NCBI RefSeq assembly: GCF_030908405.1
Contig: NZ_CP133089.1
Coordinates: forward strand, 682,001 to 746,000
Source: Aminobacterium sp. MB27-C1
GTDB taxonomy: Bacteria; Synergistota; Synergistia; Synergistales; Aminobacteriaceae
Length of the DNA stretch: 64,000 nt
Reading direction: 5' to 3'
Part shown: piece after piece, positions 6,559 through 15,526 of the stretch
How positions within the stretch are numbered: the stretch's first letter is position 1
Layout of the letters: each line of letters starts with the position of its first letter
Notes under the pieces: model-generated
What the model was told of the DNA's origin: nothing
What the model saw: only the letters and a program-made list of their open reading frames with translations
Databases searched by the model: none
Position numbers and translations under genes: made by a program

Positions 6559-9492
6559 TTATGACTGGTTTCGTATAATCCCTTCTTCCAATATTTCGAT
6601 CTGTCTCTTTTTAGGTGCGACTTTTATTGTGATGTTTCTTTTCTCGCCGGGCGCTAGTGTTATATGTTCTTCGGGGTTTTGAATGTAGTGGTAAGCAGGT
6701 ACGTCGTAGTCGTAGACTTTGAAGTTCCATGCTCCGGGACGTATGTTCAAGAAAGAGAATTTTCCTTCGCTGTCTGTCATCATTCTGATGGTTTCATCGT
6801 TTTTTGAAAGCTCAACCAGAATTCCTTCCAATTTTGCTGGAACCCGCGCCGCGCCGTTGTCAGGGTTTCCTACCGTTACGGCTTCATCCCTGATTGTATG
6901 TGACGGTGGTGTCTCCTCTTTAAGAAGAACGATCTCTCCGCTGAGTGTAGCAGCGTTGACAATTGTGAGCTCAACGGAGGTTGTTTGGCCTGCTTGTACG
7001 TGCACTTTCATTGGGAGTTTTTCCAGCGCGGTTTTTTCGAGTCCGATGGAGGAGCGATCTATGTCGAGAAAGTACGTGCCAGGAGGTGCCGAAAACGTAA
7101 ACTTTCCAGAAGCGTCTGTGGCAACTTTGCTGCCGTTTAGGGTGATAATGGCGTTGGGAAGAGCTTTTTTAGTTTCGTCGGGAGCGGAATAAGTGTTTAG
7201 TTGTGCCGATGCCGCAGATGTTTGAGCTGCCGCCAATGCGGAAACATCCCCGACACGTTCCCATACTGATCCAGAGAGGATTCCTAGAGATTTTTTCTTG
7301 CTCACAGAGATACCGATAGGAACGGTGTATGAAAGGGAGTAGTCAGTTTCAGTCTCGTTGCCATACTCCCAGTCGTAGCGGCGGATTTTGAAGGCCCAAC
7401 GGCTTTCGTCTGGCATGGCGAGGGATACTTCGAACTGATAGTTGTTGCTTTCGGGATCTTTCGAGTTGAAATTATATTTCGTGTACCATCCGCTGAGTAT
7501 AAGTTGCTCTGTTGCCTGCCACCGGAAAGAAAGTCCCCAGTTGTCTTGATCTGAAAGAAGCCTGCTTCCGCTGATCGCGCTATTATCGCCGAACCCTCCG
7601 TAAAGGGTGAACAAGAGCTTGCTTGAGGGTATGTACGATATGTAGAAACTGTAGTTCCATGGCGAACTGCTTTCATCGGTGAGTAGATCGTGTTGGTCAG
7701 CGTAGCGCGCCTCGACTCGGTAGTTGAATTTTTCGGTGCTTCTTCCGAGACTGAAGCGGTAGGCCTTTTCTTTTGTGTCATATTCCGAGGGGAAGAGTCG
7801 GTCTTTTCTGCTGAAGTTATCGTAAGCAAGTTGAGCATACCAGCCATTAGAGAGGCTGTGATTGATTCCTGCCTGAAAGAGCGTCTCTTTTGCCGAAATG
7901 TCTCCCTTATCGAGTCGTTTGTCTAGATTGGTTTCATAGGTGCTGTATGCAAGGAAACCCCGCGTACGGTTTGCTACGAGGCTTGATTTTTGGCCGAATA
8001 GAGGAAAGCTCACCGACGTGGCCATATAATCGCTATCATTGTAATATCCGTAGAAATCAGGCTCAGCGTGAGTTTTGACAAAGGAGTAGCGCGCTGTTCC
8101 CGCAAGGCCTGAAAGATTCACCCTATAAGCGTCATCCTCGACTTTTCCCGCACCATTTTCTTCACTTCTTTCTCCTCTCGCATATTCAAGGCTGAGCCTC
8201 GTATTCTTGGCAGGCACGAAGGTTCCTTCAATGCTATAAATATCATCTGTTGTTTTGGAACCCCTCTTTTCATGCCTATCCCACTCTTTCTGCAAATAGT
8301 TGAGCTTCCATTGGGCCTGGGGGGAAAAGGCTCCCTTTATGTACACTCCGCCCTCTTCCCAGTCAGGAGTGGTGAAACGGTTTTTCACATAGTAGGTTCC
8401 AAGACCGTAAAAGCTGTTTTCGGGATGATAGAAGGCTTCTATTCCCCTTCCGTATCGCGAGTAAGACGTGAGGTGCGAGAGTCCGTAGCTTTGGTCGCCC
8501 AGTCTGAAATCGAGGTCGGGGTCAAAGTAGTTTATGTAATATTCGTCTCTCTCTCCGTAAAGTCCCTTCTCATGCGTGTCAGGGCCGCGTAGTGAAAAGT
8601 CAATCCAGCGTCTGCCTCCCTCTTCAAGGGTTCCCTTACCTTCCAGTTCGATGTCGAAACCATCGGAGTCTTTTGTATCTCTTCTCCCCATAGATTTCAG
8701 GGTTAAACTAGCCGGAATGCGGTGGTAGAGGTCGATTTTCGCGTGTTGAGATACGATTCCTGTCGTTACGGAAAGAACCGATCTGATAGAGGAATCCTCT
8801 TTGCTCACTGCTTCAATGAAGACGGTGTGGTTCAGACTTTTGGGTATTTGGGAGGGGGTTTTCACTGAAATGGCGATGACGGTATTTCCTCCAGGTTCAA
8901 GAACAATTTCGTGTGTAGAGAGAGTTAAGGGGTAGTCATTCGAACTTCTGGCAGAGATCAGCATTGTGAGAGCAGTGTTTCCCTTATTGGCGATTCTTGC
9001 TGTTATTTCGTAGGATTCGCCGCCTACAATCATGTCTGGCGCACTTTCAGAAAAAATGTGTATTCCATCTACTGAAAGAACAGATATGCTTATGGAAACG
9101 GCGTCTGAGATGGCGTAGTCTCGTTGGGATCGCACCGAGTACGTTACGGTATAATCCTTGGCGCTCGATGTGGTCGGAATTTGGAAAGCCAGCATTCTCA
9201 CCGTTTGCTGTTTAGCGCCCAGAATAAAAACGTCGGGGGGAGTGATTTCAAGCCAGCCTTCCGGCAAGGAGAGGGCTTCTTCGAAGGTTTCTTCACTATC
9301 GGTTGTATTTTCAACTATAAAACTGGCGCTAACTATTTCTCCGGGGTTAGCATCAAGTTGTGGGGGAACCATGAGGCGGATATGTACACCATATCCCTTA
9401 CCCTGAGCGTACGCGCTTTTTGCCCAGAGAAGAAGAATCAATAAAATGAAAAGAAAGAATATTGATCTGTACCGTCTCTTTTTTCTCATCAT
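6559..9492 (-). CDS. Usher-like outer-membrane beta-barrel protein
   Basis: This large secreted protein of 977 residues has a signal peptide at 1-29 (ending SAYAQ). Residues 30-250 form two Ig-like/NEW3-like beta domains (PGEIVSASFIVENTTDSEE, then a second copy at GGESYEITARIANKGNTA). Residues 255-745 alternate aromatic-rich amphipathic strands typical of an outer-membrane beta barrel (YYINYFDPDLDFRLGDQSYG, WKLNYLQKEWDRH). Residues 780-960 hold two carboxypeptidase-regulatory-like beta-sandwich repeats (ITLNGSKVATDASGKFTFSAPPGTY and VELSKNDETIRMMTDSEGKFSFLNIRPGAW). The combination with a PapD-like chaperone and two secreted subunits suggests a secretion/assembly pore analogous to a fimbrial usher. 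The domain plan differs from FimD/PapC. Export function is inference. Confidence 0.75.
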   Translation of the reverse strand: MMRKKRRYRSIFFLFILLILLLWAKSAYAQGKGYGVHIRLMVPPQLDANPGEIVSASFIVENTTDSEETFEEALSLPEGWLEITPPDVFILGAKQQTVRMLAFQIPTTSSAKDYTVTYSVRSQRDYAISDAVSISISVLSVDGIHIFSESAPDMIVGGESYEITARIANKGNTALTMLISARSSNDYPLTLSTHEIVLEPGGNTVIAISVKTPSQIPKSLNHTVFIEAVSKEDSSIRSVLSVTTGIVSQHAKIDLYHRIPASLTLKSMGRRDTKDSDGFDIELEGKGTLEEGGRRWIDFSLRGPDTHEKGLYGERDEYYINYFDPDLDFRLGDQSYGLSHLTSYSRYGRGIEAFYHPENSFYGLGTYYVKNRFTTPDWEEGGVYIKGAFSPQAQWKLNYLQKEWDRHEKRGSKTTDDIYSIEGTFVPAKNTRLSLEYARGERSEENGAGKVEDDAYRVNLSGLAGTARYSFVKTHAEPDFYGYYNDSDYMATSVSFPLFGQKSSLVANRTRGFLAYSTYETNLDKRLDKGDISAKETLFQAGINHSLSNGWYAQLAYDNFSRKDRLFPSEYDTKEKAYRFSLGRSTEKFNYRVEARYADQHDLLTDESSSPWNYSFYISYIPSSKLLFTLYGGFGDNSAISGSRLLSDQDNWGLSFRWQATEQLILSGWYTKYNFNSKDPESNNYQFEVSLAMPDESRWAFKIRRYDWEYGNETETDYSLSYTVPIGISVSKKKSLGILSGSVWERVGDVSALAAAQTSAASAQLNTYSAPDETKKALPNAIITLNGSKVATDASGKFTFSAPPGTYFLDIDRSSIGLEKTALEKLPMKVHVQAGQTTSVELTIVNAATLSGEIVLLKEETPPSHTIRDEAVTVGNPDNGAARVPAKLEGILVELSKNDETIRMMTDSEGKFSFLNIRPGAWNFKVYDYDVPAYHYIQNPEEHITLAPGEKRNITIKVAPKKRQIEILEEGIIRNQS

Positions 9493-9556
9493 TTCTCTTC
9501 TTCAGCCTCCCCTTCACCATGGCTTTTCGCACCAAGACTCAGGTTAGCGCTCAGGA

Positions 9557-10375
9557 TCACTTAACATCTAATATGTATCTGGCACCGAAAACTTTTTCAT
9601 TTTCTCCGCTATCTGCTATAACGAGAGCGTTGTATTTTCCCGAATTCAATTTTCCAAGATCTATAACATAACGGGCGGAGCAGCCCGGGTATATGCGGAA
9701 CTTTTTCCCTTCGTATCGTTTCATTGCGTTCCCACCTGAATCGGCTACATCAACATAAAGCTGAGGAACTAGCCATTGTTCGCCTACATTTTCTACATCT
9801 ATGGTTAGGAAGGTCTTGTGGGCTTGAACTTTGAGGGCTTTGTTTGAGAACTGGAGAGCACGGGTTCCTGTATTTTCTATATGTGTGATCATCTGAACGG
9901 CATGCCTAAACACAGCCTGAACTCCGATAGTCGCTTTGTCCTTTTTAGGATTCGGAGGTTTCAAAGCATCTTGAGGAATGGGTTCCACCATAATGACGCT
10001 CCAGTATGTTCCACGAAGGTCAGATGTCTCTGGAACCGCTATCTCGTAAAAAATTGAGGTTTCTTCGCCAGGAGCTACGGTTACTTGGTTAGGCGTAAAT
10101 TTGATCCATTTTGCGTTAGATCGCGGCATGCTTCCCGGAGATCCGAAATTGTTCTTGCCGTCTGCAGAAAACATGTAATCTGTTTGATAGATACGAACTG
10201 TTTCTGCTTCTTTGCCATTATTTGCAATGACAATATTCCCAGATGTTTGTCCACCTAGCGGAAGGGTTTTATTGACAGTCATTCCATCTGGTAGTTGTAT
10301 GGCGTATCCCTTATCAGAAAAATATAGGCACAATAATAAAAACAAACAGAAAGACACGAATAATATTTTTTTCAT
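9557..10375 (-). CDS. PapD-like periplasmic chaperone
   Basis: This 272-residue protein has a signal peptide at 1-25 (ending KGYA). The first beta domain has the PapD-type layout, with strands at GGQTSGNIVIANNGKEAETVRIYQ, a W-x-K-F-x-P motif (WIKFTPNQVTVAPGEETSIFYEIAVP) and the proline-glycine turn usual before the last strands. A second beta domain follows (about 140-265). Such chaperones donate a beta strand to unfolded pilin subunits in the periplasm and deliver them to the outer-membrane pore. The start overlaps the stop of the upstream subunit gene by 4 bases, which implies coupled translation. It could alternatively be a DUF916-like surface adaptor; neighbours favour the chaperone role. 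Confidence 0.75.
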   Translation of the reverse strand: MKKILFVSFCLFLLLCLYFSDKGYAIQLPDGMTVNKTLPLGGQTSGNIVIANNGKEAETVRIYQTDYMFSADGKNNFGSPGSMPRSNAKWIKFTPNQVTVAPGEETSIFYEIAVPETSDLRGTYWSVIMVEPIPQDALKPPNPKKDKATIGVQAVFRHAVQMITHIENTGTRALQFSNKALKVQAHKTFLTIDVENVGEQWLVPQLYVDVADSGGNAMKRYEGKKFRIYPGCSARYVIDLGKLNSGKYNALVIADSGENEKVFGARYILDVK

Positions 10376-10863
10376 GATTGATCCACCACCGTAAAAGTTA
10401 TAGGGGCGCTGTACGTTCCTTGGGGCGCCGATATAGACAGTTCAGATATTTTGTATTGTATAGAAATATTTGTTCTGTCGCCGTTTCCACTAAAGAAAAG
10501 AACATCAGATTCCCCGACAGCTATGTATAAAGTTCCCCCACGGATTGATCCGGCTCCGCTTCCATTTCCTGTTCGCTTAACGTAAAGAGTAGCACCACTT
10601 GCCCACGATGAAGCGCTCTTTCGTATTAAAACATCCCATGCGCCACAAGGGCATTCGGTGCCTGCAATGCTTATTATTGTTGCATCTACAGTGCTTTCGA
10701 AACTATCGGCTAGATTGCTTCCGGCACCACCTCTGAGATGGGAAGAATTAATAACTAAATTTGTCCAACCACCAGTTGCATAAATATCGATTTCAATGGC
10801 ATAGAGGGGCGATTGTAAAGAAACTATGCATAATAAGACAATTAAAATGCATCTTTTTATCAC
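10372..10863 (-). CDS. Secreted minor subunit of the surface structure
   Basis: This 163-residue protein has a signal peptide at 1-22 (ending PLYA). The mature part is a predicted beta sandwich rich in Gly/Ser/Thr, with one CPCG cysteine pair that may form a disulphide. The C-terminus ends APQGTYSAPITFTVVDQ, the Gly-x-Tyr...x-hydrophobic pattern seen in the last strand of chaperone-dependent pilin subunits (spore-coat-U-like families). It overlaps the chaperone gene by 4 bases. I infer a tip or minor subunit; no specific family hit can be claimed. Confidence 0.65.
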   Translation of the reverse strand: MIKRCILIVLLCIVSLQSPLYAIEIDIYATGGWTNLVINSSHLRGGAGSNLADSFESTVDATIISIAGTECPCGAWDVLIRKSASSWASGATLYVKRTGNGSGAGSIRGGTLYIAVGESDVLFFSGNGDRTNISIQYKISELSISAPQGTYSAPITFTVVDQS

Positions 10864-10893
10864 AGCAAGACACCTCGTTTCACTCCAAAGAGA

Positions 10894-10926
10894 CAGGGGG
10901 GGAGGGGGAGAGGAACCTCCCCCCTG
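10894..10926 (-). terminator. GC-rich hairpin between major-subunit gene and the rest of the operon
   Basis: Arms CAGGGGGGGAGG (10894-10905) and CCTCCCCCCTG (10916-10926) pair almost perfectly, with one extra G. On the minus strand the hairpin is followed by TCTCTTT, a weak T tract. It lies between the stop of the major subunit and the start of the minor subunit. Partial termination or 3'-end protection here would give more subunit than assembly machinery. Confidence 0.65.
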
Positions 10927-10955
10927 CCTTAGAACAACTTAGAAAAAATGAGGAT

Positions 10956-11459
10956 TTAGATTACGACATCCGTGAGAGTGAACGTAACTGTTTTCGTTGC
11001 TGTGCTTTCCATAACATCTGCAGTTGAATCTGCAGAAAAGATATAGGTTATTATTTTGCCACTTTCCGCTACATGTTCAATACTAGTTACTACGTCATTA
11101 TCAGTTGTCGCTAACTCTACTTGACCTGACGAAGTTCCTCCGGTGGGTGCTTCCAGCTCTACGTAAAGATCAGTTCCCATGGGCATAGCGGTGTCAATTT
11201 TAGCTGTAATTTTTTTGCCTTCATCGTTTGTTGTGATAGCGTATGTCGATGTGCCTTGAGCATAATCTGGCTCACTTCCAGCGGTTGCTGTGCTGATAAT
11301 GAGGGGGTCAGGATCTGCACCTAAGCTGATTTCATTTATTGCCTGCACCTGAAATGTTACTGTTTGAGTGGCAGTATTACTTGCCTGTGCCATAGCAGCC
11401 AATCCAAAAACTACAAGCGCTATTGCTAAAAAGAGTACCAACGCCTTTCGTGCCTTCAT
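10956..11459 (-). CDS. Secreted major subunit (pilin-like beta-sandwich protein)
   Basis: This 167-residue protein starts at ATG 11459, 7 bases after GGAGG. It has a signal peptide (about 1-26, ending MAQA) and then a Thr/Ala-rich beta protein with no cysteine. The N-terminal strand (TATQTVTFQVQAI) and the final strand (TKTVTFTLTDVVI) have the alternating hydrophobic pattern needed for donor-strand exchange. It is the first gene of the four-gene surface operon and is followed by a hairpin, so it is probably the most highly expressed. Identification as a fibre subunit is inference from context; WxL-like or DUF4402-like adhesive proteins are alternatives. Confidence 0.65.
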   Translation of the reverse strand: MKARKALVLFLAIALVVFGLAAMAQASNTATQTVTFQVQAINEISLGADPDPLIISTATAGSEPDYAQGTSTYAITTNDEGKKITAKIDTAMPMGTDLYVELEAPTGGTSSGQVELATTDNDVVTSIEHVAESGKIITYIFSADSTADVMESTATKTVTFTLTDVVI

Positions 11460-12107
11460 CACATTTCCTCCTTTTTCTTTCTCCGTAGGATTAGTTACCA
11501 TTTTGCTAGTTGCATGTATTGCCTACTTCTTGTTGCATGGCTTATTGCGCGGCTGTGAAAGGCTTTTTGATTAGCGTTTTGTAGGAACCGTATCGAGTGC
11601 AGATCATGAGAATAAGCGCTTACGTTGCAATGGGAAAAAAGAGAGATTTCCTTAGGAAGGGATAATTTTCGTAGACAGGCCGTCGCCATTATTACGAAAA
11701 TTGGTTCAAGCGTTACTAGAAGTGTCGCAATCGATATTCCTTTATACGATCGAACTATTCAAGTGCTTCAAATAATATGTGGGTTAAAATGGACTTAACA
11801 GAATAGGAAGAATGGACTACAATATATGAGTTAATAGTATTATTTAATATAATTAAACTGTATCAGTAATAAGTAGTTTTGTCTACCCATTTTAAATAGG
11901 TGTAAATTTGAAAATTATTGGGATTTTAATTATTTTTTGTGAGGAAAAATAAAAAGACATCGATGGGATTATGAGTGAATTCCCACAGATGTTTTTCCTG
12001 TTTGGGCAGGGAATGTTTGATAAAGTATGATTCAACTAATTTAAATTATTATGCATTTGGAGACATTATGGAGAAAAAACTGAGAAAGTCATTTCCTAGA
12101 GGTAAGA
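11460..12107. other. Long intergenic region upstream of the surface operon
   Basis: About 650 bases carry no supported gene. The part next to the minus-strand operon (11460-11700) should hold its promoter and leader; a GTAGG...CCTAC inverted repeat spans about 11485-11525. I compared it by eye with the cyclic-di-GMP-I riboswitch consensus and saw no match. The middle is AT-rich. A hairpin lies at 11951-11996 and is listed separately. Confidence 0.4.
11951..11996. terminator. Possible bidirectional terminator hairpin
   Basis: Arms AAAAAGACATC (11951-11961) and GATGTTTTT (11988-11996) pair with a bulged base, and an inner GGGA/TCCC pair extends the stem. A and T tracts on both sides would allow termination in either direction. 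No gene ends close by, so it may be a remnant. Confidence 0.4.
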
Positions 12108-12938
12108 ATGTTGGAATCGATGATTGCGCTATCACTAAATGCTTTTAAACAAAATGCTTTTAAACAAATAAAAAGGGTGATGAAAATAAACGGGAATAAA
12201 AAAGGTAAAGAAAAAATTATTTTGGAGATTTTAAAATTAAAATTAAAGGATTTTCCTGAAGGTACTATAGTAGAGAGTGAAAATCCTGATTTTATTATTG
12301 AAAATAAGGCTAATAGAATTGGTGTTGAAGTAACAGGAGTGTATTGGCCGGAATATTTTTCTAAATTTCAATTTTCTAAACGTCCACGCCAGGCAAGTGA
12401 AAGCATGCAGAACAACATTGCTAAAAAGATTAAGGACAAACTTATTTTAAAGAAAAATCCTTTTCTCTTAGTAAGACTTATTTTTGAGGGGCATGTTTTT
12501 CAAAAGAAGAATGTGAACGAAGAAGAAATCTCAGAAAAAATAAAAAAATTAATCATTTGTAATATTCCTGAGTTGAATGAATCAATATCCTTACGCTTCC
12601 CTATTGAAGAATTGAGGAGTATTAGAATTATAAGAAAAAATTATTTTAAAGAAACTAATGTTTTTGTCTCAGATTGTGATTATACCCCAGAAGGGGAAGA
12701 ACTTACTGTTCAAATAAAAGAAGCTGTAAAAAAGAAGAATGAAAGATATTCTTGTTATAAAAGAAAATGCGAAGAGGTCTGGTTGGCAATTAATTTTAAT
12801 GTTTCTGGTAAAATTTCTACTTATTTTTCTTTTACGGATCAGGATATACACGAAATGAAGAATGATGAGGAATTCACTAGTAAATTTGAGCGAACGTTTT
12901 TAGTTAGCCAATATTCTCAAAAAATAATAGAAATTTAG
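12108..12938 (+). CDS. Orphan protein with a possible PD-(D/E)xK-like motif
   Basis: This 276-residue, lysine-rich protein is encoded by AT-rich DNA. The segment ENPDFIIENKANRIGVEVTGVYW (about residues 59-81) has the spacing of a restriction-endonuclease-like core (PD...xGVEVT), which is the only functional hint. The rest is helical and charged. AGAGGT precedes ATG 12108; an internal ATG at 12180 (MKINGNKK) is a possible alternative. The N-terminus contains a tandem NAFKQ-NAFKQ repeat from a 15-base duplication. It stands alone, with no partner gene. A nuclease role is a guess. Confidence 0.6.
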   Translation: MLESMIALSLNAFKQNAFKQIKRVMKINGNKKGKEKIILEILKLKLKDFPEGTIVESENPDFIIENKANRIGVEVTGVYWPEYFSKFQFSKRPRQASESMQNNIAKKIKDKLILKKNPFLLVRLIFEGHVFQKKNVNEEEISEKIKKLIICNIPELNESISLRFPIEELRSIRIIRKNYFKETNVFVSDCDYTPEGEELTVQIKEAVKKKNERYSCYKRKCEEVWLAINFNVSGKISTYFSFTDQDIHEMKNDEEFTSKFERTFLVSQYSQKIIEI

Positions 12939-13195
12939 TATGATGTTTAGTTTTTTTAGTTGTGGATAATATGCAATAGCAGAATAAGGTCATTATTTCG
13001 CATATAAGCGACTGAAGTTGTTCTCATGGCATCGAAGCAGCTTGGGGAGCTGTAATTGAGCGATGATGTGAAAAGTCTCTGAGGAAAAAGTAACATCAAC
13101 AATAAAGAAGAGACTATGGCATATCTAGGCATGGAATAAGCTCTATAATGAGCTACAAAACTAAAAAAAGATATATTTTCCTAACGTCACGCTTC

Positions 13196-13711
13196 CTACA
13201 CCTTGCAAACGAATCTCTTCTCCACCATATCAGCGCCCCCTATTTCAACATGCAGCAAGCCTCCGTTTGCCCAGAATCCCTGGCGCTCGTAGAACTTTAT
13301 GGCGGATTCGTTGCCGTCTAACACCCACAGTGCAATGCGGAGAAATCTATTTTCGGAGGCGTATTTTTTTACTTCCTTCATGAGGGCGTGTCCGTAGCCC
13401 TTCCCCCAAAACTCGGGCAGACAGTATATTGATACCAATTCGAGGTTTCCTTCATACCCTTTGTAGCGGGACGGGCAAACGCTTGCGCAGGCTATTACTT
13501 TGTTTTCTTGCAAAACAACCCATGCGGTGGTTGTACTTCCGTCAGACAGAATAGTAGAGAAGAGTTCGACCCAATGGTCGTCTCTGAGGTTTTGAAGGTA
13601 ATCTGCGGGAATCAATTCGCGATAGGCCTCTCTCCAAGCTTGGGCATGGATGTAGCTCATTTCCTGGGCGTCGCTGGGTACAGCTTTTCTTACGGTAAAT
13701 TCGTTCGACAT
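13196..13711 (-). CDS. GNAT-family N-acetyltransferase
   Basis: This 171-residue protein is a GNAT acetyltransferase, transferring acetyl from acetyl-CoA to an amine. Visible features are the N-terminal FTVRKAVPSDAQEMSYIHAQAW, the acetyl-CoA-binding loop (FWGKGYGHALMKEV, an R/Q-x-x-G-x-G/A variant) and a final IALWVLDGNESAIKFYERQGFW motif (asparagine then tyrosine). The substrate is unknown. GAGGGG lies about 7 bases before ATG 13711. A second GNAT gene lies 46 bases upstream on the same strand, so the pair may be one operon. Confidence 0.88.
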   Translation of the reverse strand: MSNEFTVRKAVPSDAQEMSYIHAQAWREAYRELIPADYLQNLRDDHWVELFSTILSDGSTTTAWVVLQENKVIACASVCPSRYKGYEGNLELVSIYCLPEFWGKGYGHALMKEVKKYASENRFLRIALWVLDGNESAIKFYERQGFWANGGLLHVEIGGADMVEKRFVCKV

Positions 13712-13757
13712 CTTTTTCCCCTCGCTGCTGTTTGTGATTTGGTGTGCGGAAATTTTA

Positions 13758-14306
13758 TTATAACGGTAATGCCATCAAATATTCCGAGCTGTATCTTCCA
13801 TCGCGATATTTGAAGGAGTTTTTGCGGACTCCATAAATTTCGAATCCAAACTTTTTGTAGAGGGAAAATGCACGGATGTTGTCTGCGACGACCTCTAACT
13901 CCACCTGTTCATAGCCCATCTTTCTGGCTTCGTCGATAATCATTCCCATTATGGTAAAACCGATACCTTTCCCCCAGAAATCTTTTAGAACGCACATTCC
14001 CAACACTGCTCTGTGACTGCATTTATCGCATTCCACTACAGGGGATATTCCAGTGAGCGCCACGAGCTTTTCATCAAAGTATGCGGAAATCATTATGGCC
14101 TTTGGGCTCTCTGCCTGCTTTGACAAAAAATCTTGCTCTTCCTCGACAGTCATTCTGATCTCATCTTCGTATCTCAGCAAATATTCGGTTTCGGAGCTTG
14201 TCTGCTTCATGTGGTTCAAAACATCGTGTGCGTGTTCTTCAGTCGGCGAGAGGAATGTGAAATATTCCCCATTTTTTATCTGTAAACTGATTGTGTCGAT
14301 TCTCAT
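13758..14306 (-). CDS. GNAT-family N-acetyltransferase
   Basis: This 182-residue GNAT enzyme has the acetyl-CoA loop FWGKGIGFTIMGMIIDEA and a C-terminal VVADNIRAFSLYKKFGFEIYG motif of the RimJ/RimL or spermidine-acetyltransferase type. A CDKC pair in the middle could bind metal or be incidental. ATG 14306 is chosen because GAAGGAGG lies 5 bases upstream; a TTG further upstream overlaps that site. Its downstream neighbour is a second, divergent GNAT, so the two are not a recent duplication. Confidence 0.88.
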   Translation of the reverse strand: MRIDTISLQIKNGEYFTFLSPTEEHAHDVLNHMKQTSSETEYLLRYEDEIRMTVEEEQDFLSKQAESPKAIMISAYFDEKLVALTGISPVVECDKCSHRAVLGMCVLKDFWGKGIGFTIMGMIIDEARKMGYEQVELEVVADNIRAFSLYKKFGFEIYGVRKNSFKYRDGRYSSEYLMALPL

Positions 14307-14391
14307 GATGTCCTCCTTCAAGTGAGTGGAGTACGAAAGAGTTGAGGCATGATTATTAAATATATGAGTATAGTATAGCGCTATTTTTGTT

Positions 14392-14583
14392 TTGCAAGAG
14401 GGAGAGGACTTTTGCTCAAATATTGTTGAAAGCGGACGAAGGCATTATCAAAAAGATAAATCTAAGTTTATGAAATATGACATTGTGCAAAGTGTTAATA
14501 TTATATTTGATAATGGCATTAAAGGAACTTTTTATATTAAATACAAGGTGAATAACTCTTTTCCCAATTTATATAGGAGGTAA
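14392..14583 (+). CDS. Possible small protein before the DUF2971 gene
   Basis: A 63-codon frame starts at TTG 14392 and ends 7 bases before the DUF2971 start. The segment MKYDIVQSVNIIFDNGIKGTFYIKYKV looks like plausible beta-strand protein. The upstream half is less convincing, and no good ribosome binding site precedes the TTG. It may be a small partner, a gene remnant or chance. Confidence 0.3.
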   Translation: MQEGEDFCSNIVESGRRHYQKDKSKFMKYDIVQSVNIIFDNGIKGTFYIKYKVNNSFPNLYRR

Positions 14584-14590
14584 ATAGGAA

Positions 14591-15526
14591 TTGTTTAATA
14601 TAATCCATGGTCGAGAAGCTTTCTATAAGTATTATTCTGTGGAAGGAGCCATGAAAACTCTAAAAGAAAAAAAATTTAAATGGAGTTCTCCTTCTGTATT
14701 TAATGATCCATATGATTGCCAGTTTTCTGTTTTTTCCAAGGGGAGCAACCAAGAAATTATGGAGATATTATTAGAGCAATTAATTGAAATTGCACTCCAG
14801 ACAAGAGGAAAAGAACCTGCCTTCTTTTTACCTGAAGTACAACAACGATTCAATTTAATAAAGCGGAGAATGAGAGACAGTAAATCTAATGGTCAGGTAC
14901 GCCATCTCCGTAACAAAATAAGAAGTATTGGGAATTTTTACAATGGTAATTCTATCCTTTCTAATCTTGCTAAAACTTTAAACAATAGAAGGCAGGATTT
15001 TTCGAAAGAAGTAAAAATATTTTGTGTCACAGAAACTAATGACAACCTTCTAATGTGGTCACACTATGCCCAGGAGCATCGTGGTTTAGTTATTAAAATA
15101 AAATGCCTCCCCGAGGGAGACGGTTCCCCTTTGTGTGCTGCTCGAAAAGTTCAATATAAAAATTCGTTACCTTGTATTACTCCTGATATTATAGCGCCAA
15201 TTTTATTGTCACCTGGAAGGCAAGAATATTATGCAAAAATTGAAGAGATATATCTAAGTTGGTTCTTGAGAAAATCTATGGTTTGGTCGTATGAAAAAGA
15301 ATGGAGGGTTATTTCTTATCCTCTAATGTCTAGACGTTATGATTTTTATTTTTGTGAATTTCATCCGAATGAAATAGAAGGCATATATTTAGGAGCTAAG
15401 ATGGGAAATAAATTAAAAACTGACTTTATAACTCTCATTTCAGAGGAATATCCCAAATGTCATATTTATCAGGCGAAACTTCGAGAATATTCACCTGGCT
15501 TGGATTTTTTTGCTATTACAGATTAA
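14591..15526 (+). CDS. DUF2971-family protein
   Basis: This 311-residue protein matches the DUF2971 pattern. It has YKYYSVEGAMKTLKEKKFKWSSPSVFNDPYD at the start, IFCVTETNDNLLMWSHYAQEHRGLVIKI in the middle and WSYEKEWRVI followed by IEGIYLGAKM near the end. The function of DUF2971 proteins is unknown; they are frequent in defence and mobile islands. Start TTG 14591 lies 10 bases after AGGAGG. It is AT-rich like the neighbouring PIN-domain gene, and the two may have arrived together. Confidence 0.85.
   Translation: MFNIIHGREAFYKYYSVEGAMKTLKEKKFKWSSPSVFNDPYDCQFSVFSKGSNQEIMEILLEQLIEIALQTRGKEPAFFLPEVQQRFNLIKRRMRDSKSNGQVRHLRNKIRSIGNFYNGNSILSNLAKTLNNRRQDFSKEVKIFCVTETNDNLLMWSHYAQEHRGLVIKIKCLPEGDGSPLCAARKVQYKNSLPCITPDIIAPILLSPGRQEYYAKIEEIYLSWFLRKSMVWSYEKEWRVISYPLMSRRYDFYFCEFHPNEIEGIYLGAKMGNKLKTDFITLISEEYPKCHIYQAKLREYSPGLDFFAITD

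Noticed and set aside
6719-7192. 157-codon frame opposite the usher-like gene
   Set aside because: It lies wholly antisense to a well-supported coding region and has no ribosome binding site or family features.
11460-11700. Possible cyclic-di-GMP riboswitch before the surface operon
   Set aside because: I compared the minus-strand leader with the GEMM consensus by eye. Only short fragments such as CGCAATAAGCC resemble it, and the paired regions do not fit.
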